From positions 62,001 through 126,000 of the forward strand of contig NZ_JAERJD010000004.1 of the NCBI RefSeq assembly GCF_018257795.1: a DNA stretch of 64,000 nucleotides, in the 5' to 3' direction. The stretch's first letter is position 1, and every line of letters begins with the position of its first letter. This DNA comes from Citrobacter sp. JGM124 (GTDB taxonomy: Bacteria; Pseudomonadota; Gammaproteobacteria; Enterobacterales; Enterobacteriaceae). Shown in pieces: positions 28,539 to 37,690 of the stretch. The position numbers and the translations under genes were made by a program. The notes below the pieces were generated by a model. The model made no database searches and was not told the origin of the DNA. It saw nothing but the letters and a program-made list of their open reading frames with translations.

Positions 28539-29518
28539 AGGGTTGGCCTCCCGGCATTATCGAGGGGATAGTGACATTTTGACTGACGACCGTTATCGAC
28601 AAAGTTAAGTTCAGGCTCTTCAGCGCGGCACTTATCAGTGGCATACGGGCAGCGTGGGTTTAGCAGACAACCATTTGGTCGGTCATACTTACCGGGTACC
28701 ACACCGGGCAATGAGGCCAGGCGTGCTTTGTCCTGAGCAAACTCAGGTAAAGCGCGCAATAGCGCCTGGGTATAGGGGTGGCGCGGCGCACGGAAGATAT
28801 CTTTAGATGCTCCAGTTTCCACGACTTGTCCTGCGTACATCACGATAATTTTATGTGCGGCTTCAGCAACGAGTGCGAGATCATGGGTAATCAGGATCAA
28901 CGCCATATTCTCTTTTTGCTGCAATTCGAGCAGTAACTCAATAATTTGCGCCTGAATTGTCACATCCAGAGCAGTCGTTGGTTCATCAGCAATCAGGAGT
29001 TTGGGTCGGCAGGCTATCGCCATCGCGATCATGACACGTTGACTCATGCCGCCAGAAAGTTGATGCGGATAAACATCAAGACGGGACGCCGGGTCAGGGA
29101 TACCCACTTGGTTTAACAGATCAATGGCGCGTTGACGGCGCGTTTTTCTGTTACCCCCCTGGTGTACTTTAATCGCTTCCATAATTTGGAAGCCTACGGT
29201 ATAGCAAGGATTCAGGCTGGTCATTGGGTCCTGGAAGATCATCGCCACATCAGCACCTACCAGGTTGCGACGCTCTCTTTCAGAAATACGCTGCAAATCC
29301 TGGTCATTAAAGTGCAGGTTTTCAGCGCTGACTCGACCAGGGAAATCAATCAGCCCCATAATGGCCAGTGAACTGACAGATTTGCCTGAACCAGACTCAC
29401 CCACAATGCCGACAACTTCCCCTTGCTCCACGCTATAGCTAACACGGTCTACGGCACGGAAAGGTGCATCAACGTCTCCAAAATGCACCGATAATTTATC
29501 TATATTTAATAACGCCAT
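28535..29518 (-). CDS. dppD: Dipeptide ABC transporter ATP-binding protein DppD
   Basis: A 327-residue ABC ATPase. Walker A is GESGSGKS, the signature [15 protein letters not shown], and Walker [13 protein letters not shown]. The C-terminal domain has four cysteines spaced as in [15 protein letters not shown] and KCHYP, a pattern known to hold an iron-sulfur cluster in this subfamily. Its start is 12 bases from the dppC stop and its end overlaps dppF. Confidence 0.95.
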   Translation of the reverse strand: MALLNIDKLSVHFGDVDAPFRAVDRVSYSVEQGEVVGIVGESGSGKSVSSLAIMGLIDFPGRVSAENLHFNDQDLQRISERERRNLVGADVAMIFQDPMTSLNPCYTVGFQIMEAIKVHQGGNRKTRRQRAIDLLNQVGIPDPASRLDVYPHQLSGGMSQRVMIAMAIACRPKLLIADEPTTALDVTIQAQIIELLLELQQKENMALILITHDLALVAEAAHKIIVMYAGQVVETGASKDIFRAPRHPYTQALLRALPEFAQDKARLASLPGVVPGKYDRPNGCLLNPRCPYATDKCRAEEPELNFVDNGRQSKCHYPLDNAGRPTL

Positions 29519-29529
29519 CTCGTGCCTCT

Positions 29530-30432
29530 TTACTGCTTGAGTTTAGGATCGAGCGCGTCACGCAAGCCGTCACCCATCAGGTTAAATGCCAGCACCGTCA
29601 GCAGGATCGCCAGACCAGGGAAGGTCACAACCCACCAGGCGCTTTGTGCGAACTGCAACACATCTGCAAGCATGGTACCCCACTCTGGTGTTGGTGGTTG
29701 CGCACCCATGCCAAGGAAGCCCAGTGCAGCCATATCGAGAATGGCGTTAGAAAATCCCAGCGATGCCTGAACAATCAGCGGCGCGAGGGTATTAGGGAAT
29801 ATATTGATAAACATCTGACGAATAGCTCCCGCGCCAGCCACACGCGAGGCCGTCACGTAGTCACGGTTCACTTCTACTAATACTGCCGCACGCGTCAAAC
29901 GTACGTAGTGTGGTAATGCAACAAAGGTTAATGCCAGCGCGGCATTACCAATCGACGGGCCAAAAATAGCAACCAGTACCAGTGCGAGTAACAGACTGGG
30001 TAATGCCAGCATGATATCCACTAACCGCATGATAGTGTTATCAACAACACCACCGAAGTAGCCAGCTACCAGGCCAATGACAATACCCATCGCCAGTGAT
30101 AACACAACGACCAGACAGCCAACCAGCAATGACAGACGGGCACCGTACATCAGGCGCGAGAGGATATCGCGACCAACGTCATCAGTACCGAGAATAAACT
30201 CCCAGCTACCGCCTTCCATCCAAACGGGGGGACGTAGCAGTGCATCGCGGAACTGTTCTGCCGGCAGATGTGGGGCGAGGAAATTTGCAAATACGGCAAT
30301 AAAAACCATGATGCAGATATACACCAGGCCAACTACCGCACCTTTATTACGAGCAAAATAGTGCCAGAATTCTTGTAAAGGCGTCATCGGCTTGGGTGCC
30401 GTAATAACCTTATTTTCAGTTGATTGAGTCAT
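29530..30432 (-). CDS. dppC: Dipeptide ABC transporter permease DppC
   Basis: A 300-residue permease. The [21 protein letters not shown] motif following helix one and the coupling region [20 protein letters not shown] identify DppC. It lies nine bases after dppB in the order dppBCDF. Confidence 0.95.
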   Translation of the reverse strand: MTQSTENKVITAPKPMTPLQEFWHYFARNKGAVVGLVYICIMVFIAVFANFLAPHLPAEQFRDALLRPPVWMEGGSWEFILGTDDVGRDILSRLMYGARLSLLVGCLVVVLSLAMGIVIGLVAGYFGGVVDNTIMRLVDIMLALPSLLLALVLVAIFGPSIGNAALALTFVALPHYVRLTRAAVLVEVNRDYVTASRVAGAGAIRQMFINIFPNTLAPLIVQASLGFSNAILDMAALGFLGMGAQPPTPEWGTMLADVLQFAQSAWWVVTFPGLAILLTVLAFNLMGDGLRDALDPKLKQ

Positions 30433-30441
30433 GATGATCCC

Positions 30442-31461
30442 TTATTTCTTATGGCGTATACGCGGGTTCACCACGCCGTACAGCAAATCGACTAATAGGT
30501 TGACCAGAATAATCATGGTCGCCACCAGTAGCACTCCACCCTGTACTACGGGATAGTCACGGCGTTGTAGAGCTTCTATCAACCAGCGCCCGAGACCTGG
30601 CCACGAAAATATAGTCTCTGTCAGAATGGCACCGCCTAGCATGGTACCCACTTGCAGACCGATAACGGTGATGACTGGCAGCATGGCATTACGTAACGCA
30701 TGAACGACAATAACGCGCATACGGGTCAGGCCTTTAGCACGTGCGGTACGAATATAGTCTTCACTAAGCACTTCAAGCATGGAGGAGCGTGTCATACGCA
30801 CGATAACAGCCAGTGGGATAGTACCTAATACGATGGCAGGTAGAATGATGTGCTCAACGGCATCAATAAAGTCTCCTGACTCTCCCCAGATAGCAGTGTC
30901 CAGTAACATAAAGCCTGTCAGGGGTTGGGAATCATCGAGGAATATGGTGTCGCTGACTCGGCCGGATACTGGGGTCAGGTTTAACTGAACAGACACCAGC
31001 ATGATCAGCATCATACCCCACCAGAAAATAGGCATGGAGTAACCCGTCAAAGCAATACCAACCGCAGTATGATCGAAGATCGAACCACGTTTAACCGCCG
31101 CCAGCATACCAACAGGAACGCCAACAGAGACGGCAAAAATCATTGCGCAGACCCCAAGTTCCATTGTGGCCTGTAGGCGAGGGACAAACTCATCCCAGAC
31201 AGGGATGCGACTTTTTAGCGAAATGCCTAAGTCGCCATGCATGACACCCCAAATATAGTGAACATATTGCTTCCACATGGGTTGATCAAGACCAAGCTCG
31301 GCCAGTAATTGTGCATGACGCTCAGGGGAAAGACCGCGCTCTCCGGCCATGATCATTACCGGGTCACCGGGGATCATATGGACAAAAGCAAAGGTCAGTA
31401 AGGTGATACCTATAAACGTGGGAATGACTAATCCCAGTCGTCGGAGGATGAACTGCAACAT
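30442..31461 (-). CDS. dppB: Dipeptide ABC transporter permease DppB
   Basis: A 339-residue permease identical in length to E. coli DppB, starting MLQFILRRLGLVIPTFIGIT. The EAA-type loop SEDYIRTARAKGLTR is present. It forms the membrane channel with DppC. A 105-base gap with a strong hairpin separates it from dppA. Confidence 0.95.
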   Translation of the reverse strand: MLQFILRRLGLVIPTFIGITLLTFAFVHMIPGDPVMIMAGERGLSPERHAQLLAELGLDQPMWKQYVHYIWGVMHGDLGISLKSRIPVWDEFVPRLQATMELGVCAMIFAVSVGVPVGMLAAVKRGSIFDHTAVGIALTGYSMPIFWWGMMLIMLVSVQLNLTPVSGRVSDTIFLDDSQPLTGFMLLDTAIWGESGDFIDAVEHIILPAIVLGTIPLAVIVRMTRSSMLEVLSEDYIRTARAKGLTRMRVIVVHALRNAMLPVITVIGLQVGTMLGGAILTETIFSWPGLGRWLIEALQRRDYPVVQGGVLLVATMIILVNLLVDLLYGVVNPRIRHKK

Positions 31462-31524
31462 ATCCCGGATTCTCTTTTATGACAGGCATCTTTTAGAACG
31501 CCTGTCTGTATTGCTCAAAATAGT

Positions 31525-31551
31525 TACCCTCTTCCTGTCAGGAAGAGGGTA
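31525..31551 (-). terminator. Stem-loop between dppA and dppBCDF
   Basis: A perfect 11-bp stem (31525-31535 with 31541-31551, ACCCTCTTCC/GGAAGAGGGT core) and five-base loop lie about 15 bases past the dppA stop. On the minus strand a short TATTTTG follows. It probably ends most transcripts or protects the dppA 3' end, giving more binding protein than transporter. Confidence 0.65.
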
Positions 31552-31566
31552 TACAGCAGGTTATTT

Positions 31567-33177
31567 TTATTTTTCAATCGACACGTTTTCGAAGTGGTGC
31601 TTACCTAATGGGTCCACGACATAATTTTTAACTTCTTTGCGAACAGGCTCATAGACCGTAGAGTGCGCGATGATGATCGCAGGAGCCTGGTCATGCATCA
31701 CGACCTGGGCTTGCTTGTACAGATCAACACGTTTCTCGTGGTCTTCAGTGGCGCGGGCCGGTAGGATGATCTCTTCAAATGGCTTATAGCACCAGCGTGA
31801 GTAGTTAGAGCCATCTTTTGCTGCAGCACAGCTGAACAGGGTTCCGAAGAAGTTATCCGGGTCCCCATTATCACCCGTCCAACCCATCATCACCGCCTGG
31901 TGCTCACCAGATTTCGCACGTTTGAGGTACTCACCCCACTCGTAGGTCACGATATTGGTTTTAACACCGACCTTCGCCCAGTCAGCCTGAATCATTTCTG
32001 CCATACGGCGCGCATTTGGGTTGTATGGACGCTGAACAGGCATTGCCCACAAATCAACGGTGAACCCATCAGCCAGGCCTGCTTCTTTCAGCAGTGCTTT
32101 CGCTTTTTCTGGGTCATAGTTGTAATCTTTAACATCATTGTTGTAGCCCCACATGGTTGGTGGGATCAGGTTTTTAGCGGCAGTCCCCGCGCCCTGATAA
32201 ACGGCTTCAATGATGGCGTCTTTATTGACTGCATAAGACAAGGCCTGGCGCACTTTGACGTTATCAAAGGGTTTTTTCTCGGTATTGAAGGAGACATAAC
32301 CGACGTTCAGGCCAGCTTGTTCTTTCAGATCGATATTTTTGTCTTCTTTCATCCGTGCAATATCTGCTGGATTCGGGAATGGCATAACCTGGCACTCGTT
32401 TTTCTGCAGTTTGGCGTAACGAACAGAAGCATCAGGCGTAATGGAGAATACCAGACGGTCAATCTGTGGTTTTGTACCCCAGTAGCCAGGGAATGCTTTA
32501 TACAGAATACGGGAGTCTTTCTGGTACTGTTGTAGCTGGAATGGACCTGTACCGATAGGGTCCAGGTCAACCTTCTCAGGAGTACCGGCCTTCATCATGT
32601 TATCGGCATATTCTTTAGACAGAATAGAGGCAAAGTCCATCGCCAGGTCAGCAAGGAATGGAGCTTCCGGGCGGGCCAGTACGAACTGAACGGTATTATC
32701 ATCAACCTTTTTCACTTCAGTGATAAGGTTAGGTAAGTCCATACCAATAAAGTATTCATAACTGCCACCAGACACCTTATGGTATGGGTTATCTGGGTTT
32801 TTCTGGCGATCAAATGAGAACACGACGTCGTCGGCATTCAAATCACGAGTCGGTTTGAACTCTTTGTTATCTTGCCATTTCACACCGGGACGTAGATGAA
32901 AGGTGTAAGTTTTACCATCTTCGCTAACTTCCCATTTCTCGGCAAGACCAGGGACGATTTCAGTGGTACCTGTTTTAAATTCTACCAGGCGATTATAAAT
33001 GGGTACGGAACTGGCATCATATGTCGTACCGGAAGTGAAAAGCTGGGGGTTAAAACCCTCAGGAGAACCTTCAGAACAATAAACCAGGGTATTAGCTTGT
33101 ACGCTTGTTGCAACGGTCAGAGCAGCGAGGCTCAAACCAAATTTTAACATCCCTGACTTCTTCAAGGAAATAGGCAT
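31567..33177 (-). CDS. dppA: Periplasmic dipeptide-binding protein DppA
   Basis: A 536-residue SBP_bac_5 protein. The signal peptide ends at about Ala28 (TSVQA before NTLVYCSEGSP). The mature protein carries the family blocks SEGSPEGFNPQLF and LRPGVKWQDNKEFKPTRDLNADD and matches E. coli DppA in length. It captures dipeptides in the periplasm, and in E. coli also acts in dipeptide chemotaxis and heme uptake. GGAGC precedes the ATG. It is the first gene of dppABCDF. Confidence 0.96.
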   Translation of the reverse strand: MPISLKKSGMLKFGLSLAALTVATSVQANTLVYCSEGSPEGFNPQLFTSGTTYDASSVPIYNRLVEFKTGTTEIVPGLAEKWEVSEDGKTYTFHLRPGVKWQDNKEFKPTRDLNADDVVFSFDRQKNPDNPYHKVSGGSYEYFIGMDLPNLITEVKKVDDNTVQFVLARPEAPFLADLAMDFASILSKEYADNMMKAGTPEKVDLDPIGTGPFQLQQYQKDSRILYKAFPGYWGTKPQIDRLVFSITPDASVRYAKLQKNECQVMPFPNPADIARMKEDKNIDLKEQAGLNVGYVSFNTEKKPFDNVKVRQALSYAVNKDAIIEAVYQGAGTAAKNLIPPTMWGYNNDVKDYNYDPEKAKALLKEAGLADGFTVDLWAMPVQRPYNPNARRMAEMIQADWAKVGVKTNIVTYEWGEYLKRAKSGEHQAVMMGWTGDNGDPDNFFGTLFSCAAAKDGSNYSRWCYKPFEEIILPARATEDHEKRVDLYKQAQVVMHDQAPAIIIAHSTVYEPVRKEVKNYVVDPLGKHHFENVSIEK

Positions 33178-34288
33178 TATTTTGCTCCAATTGTTTGTGG
33201 TGTTGTATTACTACTCACCGCAGACCATTGTTATTTATTTGTGGTCGGCGCGGCGTACCCGGAGGCGATAAAGAGGCAACTGTTCCTGTTACATGTTAAG
33301 TGAGGATGCAGAGCAGATAGCGTGTAATTGCCCCTGGTACCCTACAATTTGTCAATAGATGATACAAACGTCAATAAGGGTATTAGGGATTTACCTTTTG
33401 TATGGGATGGGGTTGGCAAAGATTAAAAAAACTTTTCGCTGCCATTTATAGTAGTGAACGTTACTCCATGCCTTTCATGCTAGTGAATCGTGCTGGTTTT
33501 TCTTAAAACAGCAGTAACAAAAACTGTTTTTTTTCTGGGCGAATTTTGTGTCGAATGATGAATTGTTGAACGATTTGTTTTGAAAATGATAGTGCTCGCA
33601 GTAATAAATGTTGTGGCAGATGATAAACGATGGCGTAAATGACCAAAGACACTTATAACAAAATCCGATGATATAACCCTCGAATAATGTGATAAATATG
33701 GTTATGTATAGTGGAAAAAATTATATCCGCCTGCTCAGGAAAAGTTGATTTCCTTTGGTTTTAGATAAGCTTATTTATATCCGGTATTATGCAGACAATA
33801 CTGTTGATGTGAGCTAATAAAAAGGTAAATAACATAACCGTAGTCGCTGCATCAGAATGCTTTTTACATCAGTATTAATTCATTACTTTTTGTTATTTTA
33901 GATAGTACCATAGCGTAATTATATGATTATTCCCCCGCAAGGAGGCAATAAATTCGTTCTTAACATGTTCATTTTCCCCTGGTTTAATACAGAGTCTTTT
34001 TATTTTATCTATCCAGTTCTCTCATCAATAAGTCTTCTGCCACATACAGTACTGTATTAGTTCCATGGTCTGTTACGGTGTTTTGCTCTTTCATCCCAAT
34101 CCTCTTTGCTACCGATATCGTCGTCATATGGGATATTGTGACCAGATTAACGCTTTCGGTGACATGACCAATCAGAATGAACGTCGCGGTTTGGTTTATG
34201 AATCGGGGCTGCTATGTTGAGCAATCGCTTAGGTCATGTGCCAGGCAGATAAGCCGGCCATATTATGAAAATGTATAGGGAGTCAAAA
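33178..34288. other. Long intergenic region between dppA and tag
   Basis: About 1.1 kb with no gene that I can support. It holds the dppA leader and promoter, a block AATTGTAGGGTACC (minus strand, near 33350) that I think is conserved upstream of E. coli dppA, a plus-strand hairpin with T tract (AAAACAG...CTGTTTT, 33505-33534), and a palindrome atacagtactgtat at 34044-34057. The tRNA-Pro gene that follows dppA in E. coli is not here. Confidence 0.5.
33191..33206 (-). promoter_or_regulatory. CA-rich dppA leader, probable GcvB small-RNA target
   Basis: On the dppA mRNA this stretch reads ACAACACCACAAACAA, ending a few bases before the GGAG ribosome site. In E. coli and Salmonella the GU-rich region of the small RNA GcvB pairs with a CA-rich leader at the same position and represses dppA. 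The similarity is seen directly; repression here is inferred. The gcvB gene is not in this window. Confidence 0.6.
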
Positions 34289-34849
34289 ATGGAGCGTTGT
34301 GGATGGGTAACGCAAGATCCGTTATACCTTGAATATCATGATAATGAGTGGGGCGTGGCGGTTCGTGACAGGCAAAAGCTCTTTGAAATGTTATGTCTTG
34401 AAGGGCAGCAAGCCGGGTTGTCCTGGATAACTGTCCTGAAAAAGCGTGAAAACTATCGTCAGTGTTTCCATGCTTTTGATCCTGACAGCGTGGCAGGCAT
34501 GACCGAAAATGATGTCGGTAATTTGCTACAAAATGCCGGAATAATCCGCCATCGGGGTAAAATAGAAGCGATTATTAACAATGCCAAAGCGCTACTGGCA
34601 ATGGAAGCACAAGGGGAAGACTTCTCAGCGCTGGTATGGTCTTTCGTCGACGGGCAACCCGTTGTTAGTCGTCCTGCTCAACTGACCGATATCCCGGCAA
34701 AAACGGAAGCGTCTGAAGCCTTATCCCGGGCATTAAAAAAAAGAGGTTTTAAATTCGTGGGCGCGACGACCTGTTATGCCTTTATGCAGGCTTGTGGGTT
34801 GGTGAATGACCACGTTACTGGATGTTTTTGTTACAAAGACAAACAGTAA
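34289..34849 (+). CDS. tag: DNA-3-methyladenine glycosylase I
   Basis: A 186-residue Tag enzyme, which removes 3-methyladenine from alkylated DNA. The start is the ATG at 34289 (MERCGWVTQDPLY), matching E. coli and preceded by AGGGAG; an upstream ATG eight codons earlier is not needed. Zinc ligands Cys4 and His17 are visible, with the partner His and Cys near the C-terminus (NDHVTGCFC). The catalytic region GLSWITVLKKRENYR is intact. Its TAA overlaps the ATG of yiaC by one base. Confidence 0.95.
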   Translation: MERCGWVTQDPLYLEYHDNEWGVAVRDRQKLFEMLCLEGQQAGLSWITVLKKRENYRQCFHAFDPDSVAGMTENDVGNLLQNAGIIRHRGKIEAIINNAKALLAMEAQGEDFSALVWSFVDGQPVVSRPAQLTDIPAKTEASEALSRALKKRGFKFVGATTCYAFMQACGLVNDHVTGCFCYKDKQ

Positions 34850-35286
34850 TGATCCATCCTTATGAACCCAGTCAACTGGATGCTCTCATGACGCTCTGGC
34901 TAAAGAGCACAATGAGTGGGCATCCTTTTATTGCCAAAAGTTACTGGCATGAAAGTAGCCCGCTGGTACGTAATGTTTATATCCCGCAGTCAAAAACATG
35001 GGTATATATGCAAGAAGAGAAGTTGGTTGGGTTTGTCAGTGTTCTGGAGCAACAATTTTTAGGTGCACTTTTTGTTGATCCACTCTTCGTGGGTAAAGGT
35101 ATCGGAACCTGTCTGGTGTGTCATGCCCAGTCATGCTATTCCACCCTGCGCCTTGAGGTTTATCAGAAAAATCGACGTGCGGTCGATTTCTATCGTCATC
35201 GTGGGTTTTATATTGAGGGTGCCGCATGGCAGCATGAGACCCGGCATTCCACTTGGATTATGCGCTGGGAAGACGCGTTGCGGTAA
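34849..35286 (+). CDS. yiaC: YiaC-type GNAT acetyltransferase
   Basis: A 145-residue GCN5-related acetyltransferase starting at the ATG in TAATG (34849), coupled to tag as in E. coli. The acetyl-CoA loop is seen as VDPLFVGKGIGTCLV, followed by LEVYQKNRRAVDFYRHRGF, the usual motif A and B arrangement. E. coli YiaC is a protein lysine acetyltransferase. The protein end HSTWIMRWEDALR is intact. Confidence 0.88.
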   Translation: MIHPYEPSQLDALMTLWLKSTMSGHPFIAKSYWHESSPLVRNVYIPQSKTWVYMQEEKLVGFVSVLEQQFLGALFVDPLFVGKGIGTCLVCHAQSCYSTLRLEVYQKNRRAVDFYRHRGFYIEGAAWQHETRHSTWIMRWEDALR

Positions 35287-35532
35287 AAAACTGGGATAAA
35301 TCGCTATCGTTGACACAGGTAACTGTCGATTATCATTCGTTTTGCATAGCAGTGGGACTGTTATGATCATCACCTATCCAAGTCGACGTCTTCATGGTTG
35401 TCGGGCGTTGTCGAAACCTTATCCTCTTATCAATACACCGGGATAAAATGTTAACACATTCCTGTATACTCTAATGAGATAAGAGGGTACCGGCGTCGGG
35501 GAATTACAGATGGCGTCATTGGGAGAGTCAGT

Positions 35533-37497
35533 TTGCGTGTTCGTCGTTCTCTTACGATAAAACAAATGGCGATGGTTTCGACTGTTGCGGTGGTGTTTAT
35601 CTTTGTTTTTATTGTTATTCAGCTTTTTTATTTTGTTCAGCAGAATCGTAATGACACTGTTGCTCGAATGGAAAACATGGCTAATTCGGTACGCGTCCCG
35701 CTTGCTCAGGCCGTGCTGAACGGCGATATTACTCAAGCGGAGGAGGTGCTGAACACTCTCAACCCTGCTGGAATCATTAGCCGAATTGACGTCGTACTAC
35801 CGGATCAGTTTCAGGCTTTGGGCCTGAACTTCGTTTCTCCTGCACCTGTCCCGTCACTGGCCATTCGCATTTTTGATTTGCCTGTGGAGGTCTCTTTGCC
35901 TCTTTATGCACTAGAGCAGCATGGTCATACACAACCGCTGGCGTATCTGGTGCTGCAAGCGGATTCACGAAGTTTTTACCGATTTATTATTAGCACGCTG
36001 TCAACGCTGTTAACTGCCTATTTATTACTGGCACTGATTCTGACAGTCAGTATCAGCTGGTGCCTTAATCGGCTGGTTGTCCACCCCATTCGTAAAATAG
36101 CGTATGAACTGTCCAGTTTGACGCAACAAAATGTGATTTCCCATCAGTTACACGTTTCTCGGCTCCATCAGGATGACGAGATCGGTATGTTGGTACGCAG
36201 CTATAACAGTAATCAACGATTGCTGGCTAAAACCTATAGCCAGTGTACTGAACTGCTTAGTGAGATACAGTTTCTGGCGTTACTTGAAGGCAATAAGAAG
36301 GGCGCATTACTGATCGTTTCCAGCATACAACAGGGTATGGAATGCGAGGCGTTGAATTCCTGGCAGCATCATCTTTCTCGTTTGAACTGGCGGGAGCAAG
36401 CAGGTCGTCTGCTCTCTGCGGCTGTAACCGAATCAGTCATGGTGGCGCAGTTAAATAATGACTCGTTTGGCCTGTTTATTGCGGATATCAGTGACCCCTG
36501 GATAGCCATGAAACAGGGTCAACAGCTGATGAATCAGCTTGATGAAGCCGCAATTAATCAATCGATTGAGCAGAAATCGGTAATATGTATTGGGATTGCT
36601 ATGTTTAGCCAGGCATTGAGCGCCAGGGATGTATACCAGCGCGCCGTTGCCGCGACATTGAGTGCCAGTCAATGTGGTGGTAATCAAATACAATTTTTTG
36701 AATCGCTTAACCCTGAACTCGCGGTCAGCACATTGGCTGAAACAAGCTCCCCGTCAGACACATTGCTCAATGGCGAGTTTGCTATTTGGCTACAACCTCA
36801 GGTTGATATGCAGTCCGGGAAAGTGGTGGGTGCTGAGGTACTATTGCGACAACTGCAATCCAATGAGATTTGGTGTTTACCTGAAGGGTTAATTGAACGT
36901 ATTGAAGACTGCGGTTTAATGGTGAAGATAGGCGGCTGGGTGCTGGAGGAGACCTGCCGGGTACTCGCATCCTGGCAGCAGCGTGGCATTATGATGCCGT
37001 TATCCGTTAACCTCTCGGTGCTGCAACTCATACACAAAGATATGGTCCCGACCCTGCTGAGTCTGCTTGAACGTTATGAGATTAAGCCAAAAACGTTAGC
37101 TATTGAAGTGACTGAAAGTCGCCGTATTGATGATCCGCAGGCGGCAGCAAGAATTTTACGGCCGTTACACGATGCTGGTGTACACATCGCATTGGATGAT
37201 TTTGGTATGGGGTATGGTTGTTTACGCGACTTACATCATATGAAGTCTGTACCGGTTGATGTATTAAAAATTGATAAGAGCTTTATTGAAGAGGTTCCAG
37301 GAGAGAGTGCCATGGTGGAGATTATCATCACGATGGCGAACACTCTGGGGTTAAAAATTATTGCTGAAGGTGTTGAAACTGAAGAGCAGAGAGCATGGTT
37401 ATTGGCTCATGGTGTCACCCATGCTCAAGGATATTTGTTCAGTCAGGCCCAGCCAGTGACAACATTTGAGTCTCAGTATTTATCCTCCGGGCAATAG
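35533..37497 (+). CDS. pdeK: Membrane c-di-GMP phosphodiesterase PdeK/HmsP type
   Basis: A 654-residue inner-membrane protein. Two membrane segments (about 12-33 and 151-175) flank a periplasmic domain, followed by a HAMP-like linker (176-230), a degenerate GGDEF domain lacking the signature, and an EAL domain from about 415. The EAL motif is EVLLR (435-439); DDFGMGYG and IAEGVETEEQR are present, so hydrolysis of c-di-GMP is likely. The start is a TTG at 35533, supported by match of RVRRSLTIKQMAMV to E. coli YhjK. The Yersinia counterpart HmsP lowers biofilm. It precedes yhjJ in the same direction. Confidence 0.93.
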   Translation: MRVRRSLTIKQMAMVSTVAVVFIFVFIVIQLFYFVQQNRNDTVARMENMANSVRVPLAQAVLNGDITQAEEVLNTLNPAGIISRIDVVLPDQFQALGLNFVSPAPVPSLAIRIFDLPVEVSLPLYALEQHGHTQPLAYLVLQADSRSFYRFIISTLSTLLTAYLLLALILTVSISWCLNRLVVHPIRKIAYELSSLTQQNVISHQLHVSRLHQDDEIGMLVRSYNSNQRLLAKTYSQCTELLSEIQFLALLEGNKKGALLIVSSIQQGMECEALNSWQHHLSRLNWREQAGRLLSAAVTESVMVAQLNNDSFGLFIADISDPWIAMKQGQQLMNQLDEAAINQSIEQKSVICIGIAMFSQALSARDVYQRAVAATLSASQCGGNQIQFFESLNPELAVSTLAETSSPSDTLLNGEFAIWLQPQVDMQSGKVVGAEVLLRQLQSNEIWCLPEGLIERIEDCGLMVKIGGWVLEETCRVLASWQQRGIMMPLSVNLSVLQLIHKDMVPTLLSLLERYEIKPKTLAIEVTESRRIDDPQAAARILRPLHDAGVHIALDDFGMGYGCLRDLHHMKSVPVDVLKIDKSFIEEVPGESAMVEIIITMANTLGLKIIAEGVETEEQRAWLLAHGVTHAQGYLFSQAQPVTTFESQYLSSGQ

Positions 37498-37513
37498 AAT
37501 CCTCCCGTAAGTT

Positions 37514-37545
37514 CCTTTGGCAGTGGTGAGTTACACTACCAAAGG
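37514..37545 (+). terminator. Hairpin after pdeK
   Basis: A 12-bp stem with one mismatch (CCTTTGGCAGTG with CACTACCAAAGG) and eight-base loop lies 17 bases past the pdeK stop. There is no T tract, so termination is uncertain. Confidence 0.4.
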
Positions 37546-37690
37546 GTGACTGAAGGGAGTGTGTATATTTTTGCTTTTCCAGGTGACGTTTTAGTAAAGA
37601 CGTGGTCGAACAAATTAGTTCATGATGGCAGGGGGAATAGAGCGCCTGTCACCATCTATTATTTAACCAGGATTGTTTTTAGGGGTTCAT

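Noticed and set aside
31900-32535. 211-codon plus-strand frame opposite dppA
   Set aside because: Antisense shadow of a well-supported gene; no ribosome site and no resemblance to any protein.
34044-34057. Palindrome atacagtactgtat considered as a LexA box
   Set aside because: The half-sites are ordered ACAG...CTGT, the reverse of a LexA box, and are immediately adjacent.
33178-34288. tRNA-Pro (proK) expected after dppA by analogy with E. coli
   Set aside because: No cloverleaf sequence or T-loop consensus is found in this gap.
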